Source: Tubulanus polymorphus
Taxonomy: Eukaryota; Nemertea; Palaeonemertea; Tubulaniformes; Tubulanidae
Length of the DNA: 64,000 bases
Direction: 5' to 3'
Assembly (NCBI RefSeq): GCF_964204645.1
Contig: NC_134026.1
Coordinates: 3,720,001-3,784,000, forward strand
Below the pieces are notes generated by a model. The model was given only the letters and a program-made list of their open reading frames with translations. It was not told the DNA's origin and made no database searches. This document shows positions 1-18,302 of this stretch, in pieces. The translations under genes were made by a program, and so were the position numbers. Each line of letters begins with the position of its first letter. The first letter of the stretch is position 1.

Positions 1-2063
1 TTTCTCTGCCGATCTGGTTTCGTATGAAAGATGCGCGCATAACGCGCCACATTTGTCGTTAGAGGACAGACAAATTAACGCAAATACGAACCACAACCCC
101 ATTAACAAGCGGCAAATAAAGCGATTACTGTAACGCAACCTTTGAAATGCGCCGTTACCGACCGTTGACAAAAGTTCAAATATTTTAGTCCGCGTCATAA
201 AATCTGCATTAAATCCATCACGAGCTCGAAAATAATCTATCACCAATTTAAAGCCGGGATTGTGGAAAAGAATTGACGATGGCAACAACTAATATCTTTC
301 AATCGCAGACAAAACAAAGGTGGAAACAGCGAGAAACGATAGAAAGTATAAAAAGAATGGATATCAATATCTATCATGTCTAGCTTGAAGGATTTTCACC
401 AAATCTTAACATATATATCAGAAACTATGATCAGTATCGACACAGATACAAATTCTGAGTAAAATTCTAGCTAACGAAGATCCCGGGTATATAAGTTGTC
501 ATAATCTGAGGGGATTTATGGATTTACTTGAAACCCAAGCGAGTAATTGTCATAATCATACGAGATATATAGAATTACAATAACACCGTGTGACACGGTG
601 AGGTTACACCCTGAACCATCGGCGGGTCACCTGCGGCAGGCCACGTTCGTCATAGCTGTTAAAACTGTCGGGTGCACGACGCGCTGATACCGGTCCGGCT
701 AATAAACGTGCTAGGATGGTCACACCCATCACTGATCAGACGGATTTCGATACCATAAATAGAAAAGTACAAACCACAAGTAAACAACTTTAACGAGTAT
801 ACGCAGCAATTTGATACTGAAAACGATACTGAGTTTAAACCCGTATCAATGTGCACTAAAATCGGGTAATCAATAGTCCATTAGCACTACAATGAAAGGA
901 CAAAATGATCGCCAGTTAGTCTCTGGAAAAATGCTCAACAGTTTAATATTTTCAACAACGCGTACTATAATATTATTTTGTATTTACGGATAGAATATAC
1001 ATAGATTTTTCAATCGTCGCTTGAAAACAGGAAAAAACACGGAAACATTGTTTCCCGAAACCATATTTCTCGTTTCTCGTAAATGCACACGACACATGGA
1101 AACGTTCGTGTTTGTCTCCTGTTTCCATGATTCCACATCTTTACATTGCCTGATCGGAAAAGAGAATCAAAATTGCACCGGCATGGCTAATTCTGATTAA
1201 AACCTTTACTACGATCCGACCGATCGAACATCGATCGATTACGGAGTATTCGCCTTCTTGTGCATTTCTGATCATAGAAAAAAAAGTTGGTAACCAGAGG
1301 TATCTATTTAAAAGAGAAAGAGGCAAAGCCCGGCGGCGACAGAAGTTAGAATTACATGGTATAATTCAAATTATATTAGATCAAGCACGTTATTGTTAGA
1401 TGGTTACAACCAGAATTAACAATAGAACCAACTATTGTAGCATACATCAATGAACAATTATAACAATAGAATCGCAGTACTAGCATTTCATGTACCTTAA
1501 GTGCACAATTACCACTCACCGCAAAAAATATAACGCAAGCCGCGAGCTACGATCCGGTTTCACATTCGAGAAATACCGGTAACCACGGCCCGCGCAATTC
1601 TGCACCCAATTAAATACTCATTTTGAAACCCAAACAAACAGTCAACCAGCATGGGACCTTCGTACAGAGACAAATTTGATATTTGACTAATTGGAATTCG
1701 TTCATTCAAATCTTATACGTATAGCAAAAGATAAGCAGATCGGAGAACTTACCTCGCAGTTATCGCCGAGTGGCAGCGCGTGCGTACTTCATTTCGGTGT
1801 AACTTAAACCGTCAATACCGGCAAACTCACTGTTACAACATGATCATCAATATATTTCAATTCAAGTATGAAGAAATCAAAGCAGCACGCAGGTTGACAG
1901 CAGAACATCGAGCCTAGCTCCGGGTCACAGCGGCAATCTATTCGTCATACGATCTGGCTGAAATTTTGAACTAGATGCTTTTGGAAGATTGACATATCTA
2001 AGAGGATGTCATTAAACGCATGATTCAATATTGTGATGAATGATATAATGTTATCTATCCGAG

Positions 2064-2067
<4 letters not shown>

Positions 2068-2095
<28 letters not shown>
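2068..2095. repeat. (TA)n microsatellite
   Basis: An uninterrupted alternating AT tract of about 28 bases in upstream spacer DNA. Confidence 0.95.
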
Positions 2096-2100
<5 letters not shown>

Positions 2101-4009
2101 TTTTATCGCTATAGTTAATATGTGTATTTGTTTTCTTCAAGTGTGGTTTGACTTTTATATTTCATAGGGTATTCACCTATGAAGGGGATTCGAACACATA
2201 GTGACAGTAGACCAGCTGAATCAGCATAAAACATGGGGAACATCTCCCAGTATTTATCAGATTGAGGGGTCGATGTTAAGGGGGCCAAGTCGCTCTACAA
2301 CTGACAATTACGACTAGAAGCAACTAACTGCACCGTACTACCAATCAGCAGCGACCGATTTCTTGCCAGTTGTGGTGATACAAAATGCCTAATATTTTAC
2401 ACGACTGGTTAGTCAGCAGCTACTTGCCTGAAAGGTGCACGCGCCTTCTATATTCGAAACCCTTGCAGCATTCTTAGGGGAAGGTTCAATGTACTGACTT
2501 AATTATAGTAATCTATAGTCAACGTCTATAGACGATGTCATTTACGAACAGATATTACTTTCATATTTATTACATTCACAAGGATACCGTACCTGCTGCC
2601 GATGACTAAACAATGCCGTGTGACAAGATATTATTCATGATACGCAAATTGTACGGAAGCGAAGCCAACACATTAACAGGAAGGCGACGTAGGGAACGGC
2701 AAAATGCGAGACAATAATGATATTAAAAACGCTGAAATTGAAATCTTTGTATCCGATGGTGATAGCTGATAATGTACGTTCTGACTCCTGTCAACGTCTT
2801 AATCGCATCGCTTATATCCTCAATATCGGCGCTAAATTGGTATTTTGAATGCGAAGGCAGGCGTTAACAGCAGTCATCTAGTCTATCGTGGATGCTTCAT
2901 CGGAAATCATCTCTAAAACAATGATATCGAATACGAATTTATGATCGCACGATAAAACGCCGGTTTGTAAGGAATGGGCACCACGTCGTAAAAAAAAACG
3001 TGCTCGTCTAATTTCTTAGCAGGTTTCAAATCATCAAATTAAGAATGCGAAATATCCGTCCAGTTTCAAATACCAACTGCATTACGCAGCGGGGAGTGCA
3101 GGGCTTAATGGCGAAATAAAAAAACGCATTCACAAAACGGTTCTGTAAATTTTCATTTCAGCATCGTTCTAATTTTTCGAAGATTCAAACTTTTATGTTG
3201 TACGAAAATGACAAAGCTGTCATTACACCATTATTTTCATTGGCGAAAAACATAAATTTCAAAACTTCGCTGAGAGCTATAACTAGGACATTGAGACAAT
3301 GGTTACGCGGTATAATTTCTAACCTAAGGTGCCGAGAAAGTGTAATTTGCCGCGCGATTTACAAATTCTAGTTTATAGTTATGTCTAATAAATCAAAATG
3401 AACACAAAAACAACATGCTAATTGGACGTCGCCACCAGGCAAATTATGGGTTGAGGTATACACGACACTTTTGCGGAGAAAATAACGGAATAGCCCCGAG
3501 GGCGGATTCACCTGATGGCTGAATACTTTGGACTGTGGTAGGATGGACTATACCTGCAATTTCGTCCACACCATCCGGTAATGCCGGAAATCCCATAACG
3601 CCGCAAAACCTCAGGCGGCAACCCGTAATAAAACAGTTGGTTAATAACTTCATTCAGACGCTGATTTCCACTTTCAAACGATTATCATAAAAACTTGTAA
3701 AACCCAACCGAGCCAAAGGCTAAATGATAATATTTGTTTTTAGACGTGGACATAAATCATCGAGATGGGGCCGCGACAGTCATTATAAACACATTGATTA
3801 CCCTGGTCAATCTCTATTTACATTTCAAATCCGTCAGTAGAACCGAGTCCATAGGATTGGGACACATCTGTCAAGCTTTCGAACACAGTTTTTCTTCGTT
3901 TTAAGGTGGTTGATGCCTGCAGTATAGTATCAGGATCTGGTTATACTTTTTGTCTGACATGGACAGACATTCATTTATCCTCAAAAGAACATCGGGGAAA
4001 ATCATTGGT

Positions 4010-4050
4010 TATTGGCTTAGGCTGTGCTAGGCTGTGTTAGGCTGTGCTAG
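4010..4050. repeat. Short tandem repeat of TTAGGCTGTGC-type units
   Basis: About three imperfect 10-bp units (aggctgtgct, aggctgtgtt, aggctgtgct) run in tandem just before a possible retroelement primer-binding-like motif at about 4061. Confidence 0.7.
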
Positions 4051-4060
4051 TTCCACATTT

Positions 4061-4857
4061 TGGCGACCCGATATTTGGCCATGGCATCCAAAGACGTCAC
4101 AGCCAATTTTCGACCTTAATCGGGACTTCGAGCCTGGGTCCAGAAGGACGATAAAGTTATTTTTTAAGACTTATTTATAATCGATACCAAAAAGGTCCTG
4201 AACCAAAGATTAAGACTATTTCTTAAGATTGGAGCCACGGTACTTTCGCGCCCAGCCAGATGGAAAGGTAAATCTTTCAAGGCTGATGGTCAAAGTCGGT
4301 TCCTAAAATGCATGTCTGACCAGATCAATGAGCAAACCATATAAATCTAGCAATTAATAGGATCAGTGAAGAGGAGGACCCGATTAAGATCAGACGATTA
4401 CAAACATTAAAATGGGATCTCAAGTTTTGTGTCTCCAGAAGAATTATGAATCACGGATAAATGAGAAAAAGATAGCGATATATGTTCACGGTAGATTACA
4501 CAGCCGGTCGAGGTGGTCATTGAGTCGCATCAACATTCAATAAACCCCGAGCAAATGATGCGACCAATCACGGCGAAAATCGATGACATTAGTCAGTCTG
4601 TCGCAGTGGCATCATACATCATACGATTTGATCGCGATGTATCGAGATGTACCGAGCAGATTGTGATAATGATGATCGCGTCCAAGCACCGGAACTAACA
4701 CCAATTACAGCGGAGCTGGGTAAAACAAAGGCCATAATCGAAGATAAAATCATAATTCATGAAGCGTTCACTAGGGGTCACTGGTGTACTCGGGCCATTC
4801 GGGGGCAATTCATAAAATCCAGTGAATTCCTGGTTGGTTTAAAAATGAACGCATAAG
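4061..4857 (+). mobile_element. Possible decayed LTR-retroelement fragment
   Basis: The string TTTTGGCGACCCGAT at about 4059 resembles the TGGCGACC-type primer-binding region of many animal Ty3/Gypsy elements. An ATG follows about 20 bases later but its frame closes after 12 codons. Two overlapping open frames at 4513-4698 and 4647-4856 could be frameshifted remnants of one reading frame. I cannot see paired LTRs or a recognisable Gag or Pol motif, so this is a weak call. It could equally be unique DNA. Confidence 0.18.
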
Positions 4858-6762
4858 AATAAGCACAAATGTGTTATATATTCTTATGGGAAATATAACG
4901 ATATTCATTGAACAGTTAAGAATGCAAAATCATTGTTTAGTGGACAAGGCTTGCAAAATCTGTTCATTTTCTGACAATTTCGGGGCTTATCTAAACCCCA
5001 TCATCAGAGAAACTAAGATGATATGATAATGTTAATGATACTTGTGAGATCTGAGATTAATATCAGTCCACCATTGGCTACCTTTTTCAGATGTAGTCTT
5101 AAACTCATGAATTTATCTTATAGAAAATGGGAAACATCTTATGCATAGTCCTTGAAATAGTAAGGTCAGGAGCTTCCGCTTATCGACAGTTGAAATTTGT
5201 CGTACCGAGTAAAACGGCATCCAAAATTCGATGAACATGTATTTCATATTCTTTTGATCCCATACGGAAAGCTATCACCGAAGTGTTACTTTGCTTTTGG
5301 GCACTTCGAAGAAAAAATCATCACAAGAAATCAATAACATGAAAATGTACTATAATTATCAGTTTATACCTCGAAGGGTGTGTTGTCGATTTCATCAGTC
5401 TCAGAAAGTTTTTACGCATAAATATCAACGATAATCAAAACTTTTCCTGGACATCAATAAGCGATCGATGGAAATCGTAAAGTGAACTCATAAAAGTTCA
5501 AAGTTCCATTTGCTATCATACAGTTATACTCGAAATTCAAAATCGACAGACTAGAAACAATCGACACAATGCATTAACGATGAGAGTTTTATTGGGTTCT
5601 TTGTGATGGAATATCTAAGTGTTGTCTCCATCATGTTAGGTGTGGCACTTGATGATAGACAACAAGCATTTCCAATTTGGCCTTAAAGTATAAAATACAC
5701 TTTTCAAATATCATTAAGCCAACACATTCGATTTTGGCGGGGCTGTTTTTCTAGTTAATTTGATCGTATGTATTCATTTAGTTGCTATTTCAAGTTTACT
5801 TTTGCGTCAAACACCAGCTAACACGTAGCACGCATTCCCGAGAATAGCTGCGAGCTAAACTTTCTCAGCGGCTACCGGCTACGAAATAGAAAGTTTTTTT
5901 CTAATTCTGTCAGTCATTTAAGACATTCGAAACCTTTTCTGACTTTTCGCCATGCCACGTGTTAACGCTTAATAAGCCGTAGTAACTTTCGTTATGCACT
6001 AACGCGGTGACAAACTGTACAATTATGGAAACGACTCAATAGATTTCAGAGATGCTGTGACCCAAGTTGGCTTATTACCGATATGTGATGTTACGATGAC
6101 TGCGGGCAGTACGCGCGCAAAAGGCACGAAACCTAACGAAAATACGGCTAACTTGCCTCGAATACCCGTGCAGTAGTTCTTTTATGCTACCAAATACGAA
6201 ATATCAGTTGGAACCTAATTTGCCGTAGGTTTTACAGAATCAAGCCAATGGGTTCATATATTATTGATATTTCAATAGCTGCAGTGTTTTGATTTCATCA
6301 GTATTCTTTAAACGTCGTCAGATCTTTTTCAGTAGTTTGCCCGCCCTGAGGCTGTACGTCTCTTCATTATATATTGAATTACGTTTCGCTGAATGAAACT
6401 CAAATGCCTGCCTTTATTCCAGTAAATATTCATTAATATACGAATCATATAAAAAGAACAATACGTCGTTCGTTCTCGAATATAATACGAAAACGATGAC
6501 GTCGGTAACATTATCCGATAGATGTATTATTGCACTGAACGAATTGATTACATTCAACTGAACACAAAATGTAACTAAATATCACTCCCGCAATATTTCC
6601 AAACCGCATCTAATGATCAAAACCTCACTTGTTTTTTTTTTTAGTGGTGTTCGGGGCAAATAAAAAGATGTCTATCTTTTTTAGTGAATCTATCTGAATT
6701 TCACCCTTCTAACGACGATGAGTACTTTTGAACAACACGTAGTCTCGCTTATACCATGGGCA

Positions 6763-6931
6763 CAGGGGCGGAATTGTGAGACTTATAGGCCTACAGGGCC
6801 ATCAAATCTTTTTGAGGGCCTTTTTTGGCATCAACAAAGAAAATTGGTGCATTTCAGATTCTATTTTGGACATCAAAGTATCCTTTTGGGATGTGGCAAG
6901 CTCTTCGATCTAGCCCCTTGATCGGCCCCTG
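6763..6931. mobile_element. Possible hAT-like MITE remnant, 169 bp
   Basis: The stretch starts CAGGGGCGGA and ends with the near inverse GGCCCCTG. Terminal CAG-GGGCGG is typical of hAT-type non-autonomous elements. The interior has the usual run of GGGCC and T-rich blocks. The flanking 8-mers do not match, so no clear 8-bp target duplication supports it, and the inverted repeat is short. Treat it as tentative. Confidence 0.3.
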
Positions 6932-8573
6932 TGGACTCAATTTCCATGATTATACATAAAATATATACATACAATTAGGTCACTTTATCAAAAACGTAGG
7001 ACATGTAATCAAATTTACAATAGAAAAACTGCACCTTTTGGCAGAAAAATTACGACCCAGGTGATAGTCATAAAACATTACCAACATCCAACTATATTAT
7101 TAACAAACACAATTGTATTGACTTATAATCCAGATGGCGATAATACTGTCACAAACACCATGATAAATGACATATTACCTTTCTCAGCCAGGTTCAGTAT
7201 TTTTTTCTCCCCCAGAATCAACTTTTGTCATTGTGATATTCATCAAATTCTTTGACTTCCAAGTCCATCGTGGTTATTTGAAATGCACGATATTAGTCAT
7301 CCTTGTTTACTTAGATTTATATTTTCGGAGTACAATTTTGTGAAATATGTATTATCGTAGATTAAATACGTTATCATCATGGACTATATCAATTTCACAC
7401 TAATAGCTGAATCTGTTTGCTCCCAAGAAGAGTTAGTTATAAGCATTGCGCGAGACCAAAAATATCTAGGACTTACTTATTGCAGGTCCTAGGTAGGTGG
7501 AATATTTTCAAACTCAGTGGCAATGCTTCTCGTCGATTCATCGGCCTACTGAAAATTTATTGTAGACCCATTTACCATTTTAACCATCAGGGAGAAAAGA
7601 CATACTAGTTCTCCGTAAAGATGAAAGAGGCAGCACCTCCAAGGAGGAGGACGTGTTAGACAAATTGTGTTCGCAATACAACGGCTTAGTGTTGCAAACC
7701 AACGTCAGATGGCAACACATCCTAGTATTTTGAAACTGATATATCAAAAACGCTAAATTTTCAATCAAATTCATTACTGTCAACAGAAATATTGGAAAAT
7801 CGATTTTTCACGTCATTTCACAGTAATTTGCTGTCACCTGACGACCTATATAGCCCTAAATGCAAAGAAAACGTTATCTAAGAATTATTCTTAAAAGGCA
7901 CCGCAACACCACGGTATCAATGTTTTACCACAAAAATACGTCAATTGGAAATGATATACGACTAAAATATGATGACCTCTAAAAATCAATGCCCTTTACC
8001 CACGAAAACTTCTCAATCACCGTGCCTGACTGACCGTGTCCACCGGCCAAAAAGCAAAATTTATGGAAAAGAATACTAAACGTACATGATTGGTGAATGG
8101 AAACCAAACAATTTCTTAAAGGAGGTGATTGTTTACTTTCAACTATTCTTTGCAGTGATAACGCGCTGCCCGTGCGGCGGGTGGATGGCCGTGTCTCCAA
8201 ACTTTCGCCGGTTGGTCCCCTAACCTCTATCTCTAAACCTAACCCTTGTGACCCTCTGGATACAGTTATCACGATTCAAAAAGCCGCCATTTTTATCGAC
8301 GACGTAGACCCTTTGGGACAGCGAGAGGGTTCGAACCCGAATCCAAGCATGTGCAAGTTCTATGATCCAAGCATGTGCAACGTTTTGGCCACTTAGCATT
8401 CGGGTTCGAACCCCAAAGATATCGTTCCAAAAATATGGAATAATTGTTTACGAAAATCAACAAAATCGTCAAAGGTAAGAATATATCAGAATGTCAGAAG
8501 AATGTGTATAGCGTGGACGATGCCATTTTTCATTAAAAAATGACAAGGTGAGTGAGCCGCTTCGAAAAGTGGT

Positions 8574-9166
8574 ACCGTCACGTAGCGACATCTTTAGTAT
8601 TATTTTGAACGCACTAAATCAGTTGAATAATGAGATCATTTTAATATCAAATTAATTAATTTGTAATTCATCGGGAATAAGTAGCAAAAATGCTCAGTAG
8701 CTAACTATAGATTTTAATTTTTGTCCCGCAAGCGTTTGACAGATGCACCGTCAGCTAGCGACATCTCCAGGGGATTTCTGAAATCGCAAAGCTATTGCGC
8801 CTGCGCAGAGCCGAGTTCAAGGAAAGAGCGCATGCGCAATGGGACATCCGACATTTTGCGCCAAGACGAATCGAGCAAATTTACGAGATTTTCATTTCGT
8901 ATTTTGCTAATTTCTACTCCAACCTTTACCCGTATCGCCCTGAAATCGCTTGCAAACGTTCACGAGTTGATCGTAGAACAGATCGGTGTACGTTTCACGG
9001 CAATCGGTCTCAAAACTTCGCCGAAAATTGCTCGGAACGCGACGTCTTCGATTTTTTGTCCAACTCTCGGTCGTCATTTTAATATTTACTCTAGTTCGGT
9101 AAAAATGGCCGAACGTTTTTGTTTTTGTTGATCGTTGTGTTGTGTGAGCGTAGACGAATCACAGAC
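8574..9166 (+). promoter_or_regulatory. PHF12 upstream region and 5' leader with NRF1-like and YY1-like sites
   Basis: A GC-richer stretch precedes the PHF12 start codon. GCGCATGCGC at 8828-8837 is a perfect palindromic NRF1-type site, and CTGCGCAG at 8801 is a near match. AAAATGGCC at 9102-9110 resembles a YY1 site and also opens an 8-codon upstream ORF ending at TGA. Two copies of a 24-base motif with core TAGCGACATCT lie at about 8574 and 8747. NRF1 and YY1 sites are typical of TATA-less housekeeping promoters. The transcription start is not visible directly. Confidence 0.5.
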
Positions 9167-15630
<6,464 letters not shown>

Positions 15631-15918
15631 TTCGTCTGCGGACAAATTCAATATAAGAATGAAATGAGAGTGATGGAGAGAAGACGGTCGCATTTATGAA
15701 GATGACTTACAAGACGGAATGCCTTCTGTCAGGGTAAAAAGGAATACTGTATTCAGTGACTTGTGTAAAAAAACAATAACGTCTCAAAACGAAAAAAACA
15801 TTTTAGCAGCTATTTTCTACGGTTACCGTGATTTGTATGTACATGTAATATGTAACTATGTGCTACTGTAGTCTTATACTAAAAACACTGCCATTTGAAT
15901 ACAATATAACTATTGTGT

Positions 15919-15924
15919 AATAAA
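15919..15924 (+). terminator. PHF12 polyadenylation signal
   Basis: AATAAA lies 289 bases after the PHF12 stop codon, giving a compact 3' UTR ending near 15940. A later AATAAA near 17650 would allow a longer 3' UTR. Confidence 0.65.
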
Positions 15925-15949
15925 AAGATACACTGATTTTACACAGGGA

Positions 15950-18115
15950 AAATGTTAACTTATTTTCACTCTTTACAATGTTGTTTATCGTTTGAATGAA
16001 TCATGGTCTGGTTTTATAGACTGAGGTTCATTAACCCTATATATTTAAGGTCTAAGTATTGGTTCTAACAGACTAAAAAAAGTCTATAAAACTGGACCCT
16101 AGGGGTTGGTTCCAGGGTCGAAGAATAATTATTGATAGGCTTGAATCTTAAAGATTTGTTGGATTTGGATTAATGTGATCAAAATTTACTTTGCCTAGTC
16201 TTAGGTCTTTTCTGTGGAATTGTGCCTGGGGCTGGAAATGTAAAAATCTGTCTTGTCACAACTAAGAGGATACCAAATACAGATTGTTTTATGTACACTG
16301 ATGATATCATTGATATTTGCAGTATCATGTGGGTATGCTTGAAGATCATTAGTCATGAATATGTTGGTTCTTCCATATCTGTTTAATTCGATGAAAATTG
16401 TCTTTATCTGTCTCCTGGTTGTTGATTTGAGAAATAGAATTTTACCCACACGCCTGCTGCTGCCCCCATATGAAAAGAATAACTTTCATAAAATTCAAAT
16501 AACTGCAACAGTGATGATCTCTTTTGAAGATGAAGTTATTATTTACCCTTGTATATGATGTTATAAGATATGGTGCATTTTCTGACACAACTCGCTCGAG
16601 AGACAGCCAATCATTCGATTGTATCGAAAATGTGTATTTTTGATTGTATTCAATAGTTAGAATACTCAAGTAAAATTCTTGGTTGGTTTAGAAATTTTCA
16701 CACCTCGAGTAAATGCATAATATTTGTCTAACTTACGTTTAATTCATTCTAGAAGCAAAGAAATTAATCGAGCTATGATAATTACCGGTTGTAGATTGTC
16801 AAATTATCAAGGTACACCATAGATATGGTAGACTCCATCTTACTCGTTTTAATGACTACTTTCACCGATTTGAGAAGTAGCAGGGAAATTGAACGTCTTT
16901 CCAAAATTCGCAGACTTCCGCGTCGATTTGCACAATTCTGGGTTAAGATTTGACTAGGGTCGAATTATTGAATATGAACTAATTAAGAAAAGAAAAATCT
17001 TAACACGCAAGCAGAACTGGGTCGAGTTAGGGAGTAAGGGGAGTCTGGTATACAGGTGATTATTTGATTAGCTTACCGATTTTTCAGTGATTCAATTGCA
17101 GATATCTCGGACTGATAATAATGTCGCGATTGGCATTGTTTAAGTGTATATAGATATATATATATATAAAAATCAGGTTGTTTATATGTACATTGATTTG
17201 TGAATATGTAAATGATTTTAATCTGTGAATTTTTTGTTGACAGTTTATTACGAATCTTGTTGAAACGCTGTGCAATCTTTTTTAGTTTCGATTTTCAATT
17301 TGTAGTATTTTGTTTTTCGTTTGAAGTTCATTCGTGCTAACTACTAGCTAGAATTTATTTTTTTGGCCTTGTGTCAATGCCAAGATGAGTAAATCAACAT
17401 TAGTAATTTTGGGCATTTTAGAAAAAGGATTGGAAGATGTTAATCAAGTGCACGGCATGATGAAAAAAGACAATTAGAAAAAAAATATGTGATTGAATTT
17501 TTAGTAAAACAAACCACCTATGATGCATTGTAAATAGAAGATGGAAAATGATGTGTACAGTTACGAATTAGAAAAATGAAGAGTTTTTAGTGTTTATTTT
17601 GTTAAGACATTATTTAATGTCCCATTAACTAATGTAATGAATATATGATAATAAAAACATTGTCTATATATAGCATTTGTATGGCTTTGAAATTGTTCTC
17701 TTCACAAGTTCACCAGGGAATACATGTAGTAACAATCTGGTTTTATTTTTCCAAAATTACAAGAAATTTAAAAATAAATTTTTTATGGTCATTTGAAGTA
17801 TCACCGGGTAGATTCCTATCCGGTTATTTGGGATGTACTGGTCAACCCCCAGTAATGTGCCCTCTAAAAAGTCTGAATTAGACTACCCTGATAGGGGCAA
17901 GAAAAGCTCCTTCCTTGTTAAATGTTCTGTTGAAGGTCCACCAAATTCCCACCATGTGGCCAAATCTGCCCTTTTAAAATTAAGTGTCATTGCTATTTCA
18001 GAGAATTAGCAAATGATATTGTGTTCTTTATATTCTATCTGCCAGTTACTAACTACTTAAAGAAAGCAACTGGATTCTGACGGATTCGAACCCATGAATT
18101 TCCAGAACATCAGTT
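15950..18115. other. PHF12-UNC119 spacer
   Basis: AT-rich DNA between two genes on the same strand. I see no exon-like frame. There is a short TA tract near 17154-17167. Part of this may be an extended PHF12 3' UTR, because further A-rich polyadenylation-like signals occur near 17.65 kb. Confidence 0.55.
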
Positions 18116-18302
18116 CCAGGAGGTGGCGCCATCTAAGATCCGCACAGCGATCGTGATCCGACATATTTGCGTAGACAAAAGTAAACCAGGAAGTGAAATA
18201 TTTCACAACAAATCACGATCGAATGGGTCCAAACCAAGGCGTCTGAGACAAGGGAATATTTGCGATAGTCGTTCGTTTTTTTTCAGAGCCTATTCGCGGA
18301 CA
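18116..18302 (+). promoter_or_regulatory. UNC119 promoter/5' leader with CTCF-like motif
   Basis: CCAGGAGGTGGCGCC at 18116-18130 matches 14 of 15 positions of the CTCF core consensus CCASYAGRKGGCRSY. A reading frame is open from 18123 into the coding region but contains no ATG before 18303. A pyrimidine-rich tract ending in CAG at about 18286 could be the acceptor of a 5' UTR intron. No TATA box is evident. Confidence 0.4.

Larger units (their letters stand above)
1..8500. other. Upstream spacer with no supported gene
   Basis: No open frame here has both plausible splice sites and a recognisable product. Frames of 60-99 codons occur on both strands but look like chance. The stretch holds a TA microsatellite, a possible decayed LTR-element fragment near 4.06-4.86 kb and a possible hAT-like remnant near 6.76 kb, each listed separately. 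The rest is AT-rich unique-looking DNA. Confidence 0.6.

Noticed and set aside
3444-3653. 69-codon minus-strand ORF with non-repetitive composition
   Set aside because: No recognised motif, no splice partners and no repeat context. Not enough to call a gene.
8215-8255. Telomere-like CCTAACCTC/CTAAACCTAACCC string
   Set aside because: Only about three degenerate units. Too short and irregular to call an interstitial telomeric repeat.
8097-8396. Overlapping 97- and 99-codon ORFs on both strands
   Set aside because: Open frames on both strands of the same GC-richer segment are expected by chance. There is no recognisable product or splice context.
8721-9131. 136-codon plus-strand ORF before PHF12
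   Set aside because: It overlaps the promoter/5' leader, has a composition typical of random frames, matches no known family and overlaps another open frame at 8795-9082. Treated as chance ORF in leader DNA.
18060-18110. B-box-like GGATTCGAACCC (minus strand), possible tRNA
   Set aside because: The T stem does not pair and no D arm or acceptor stem can be built. At most a tRNA fragment.
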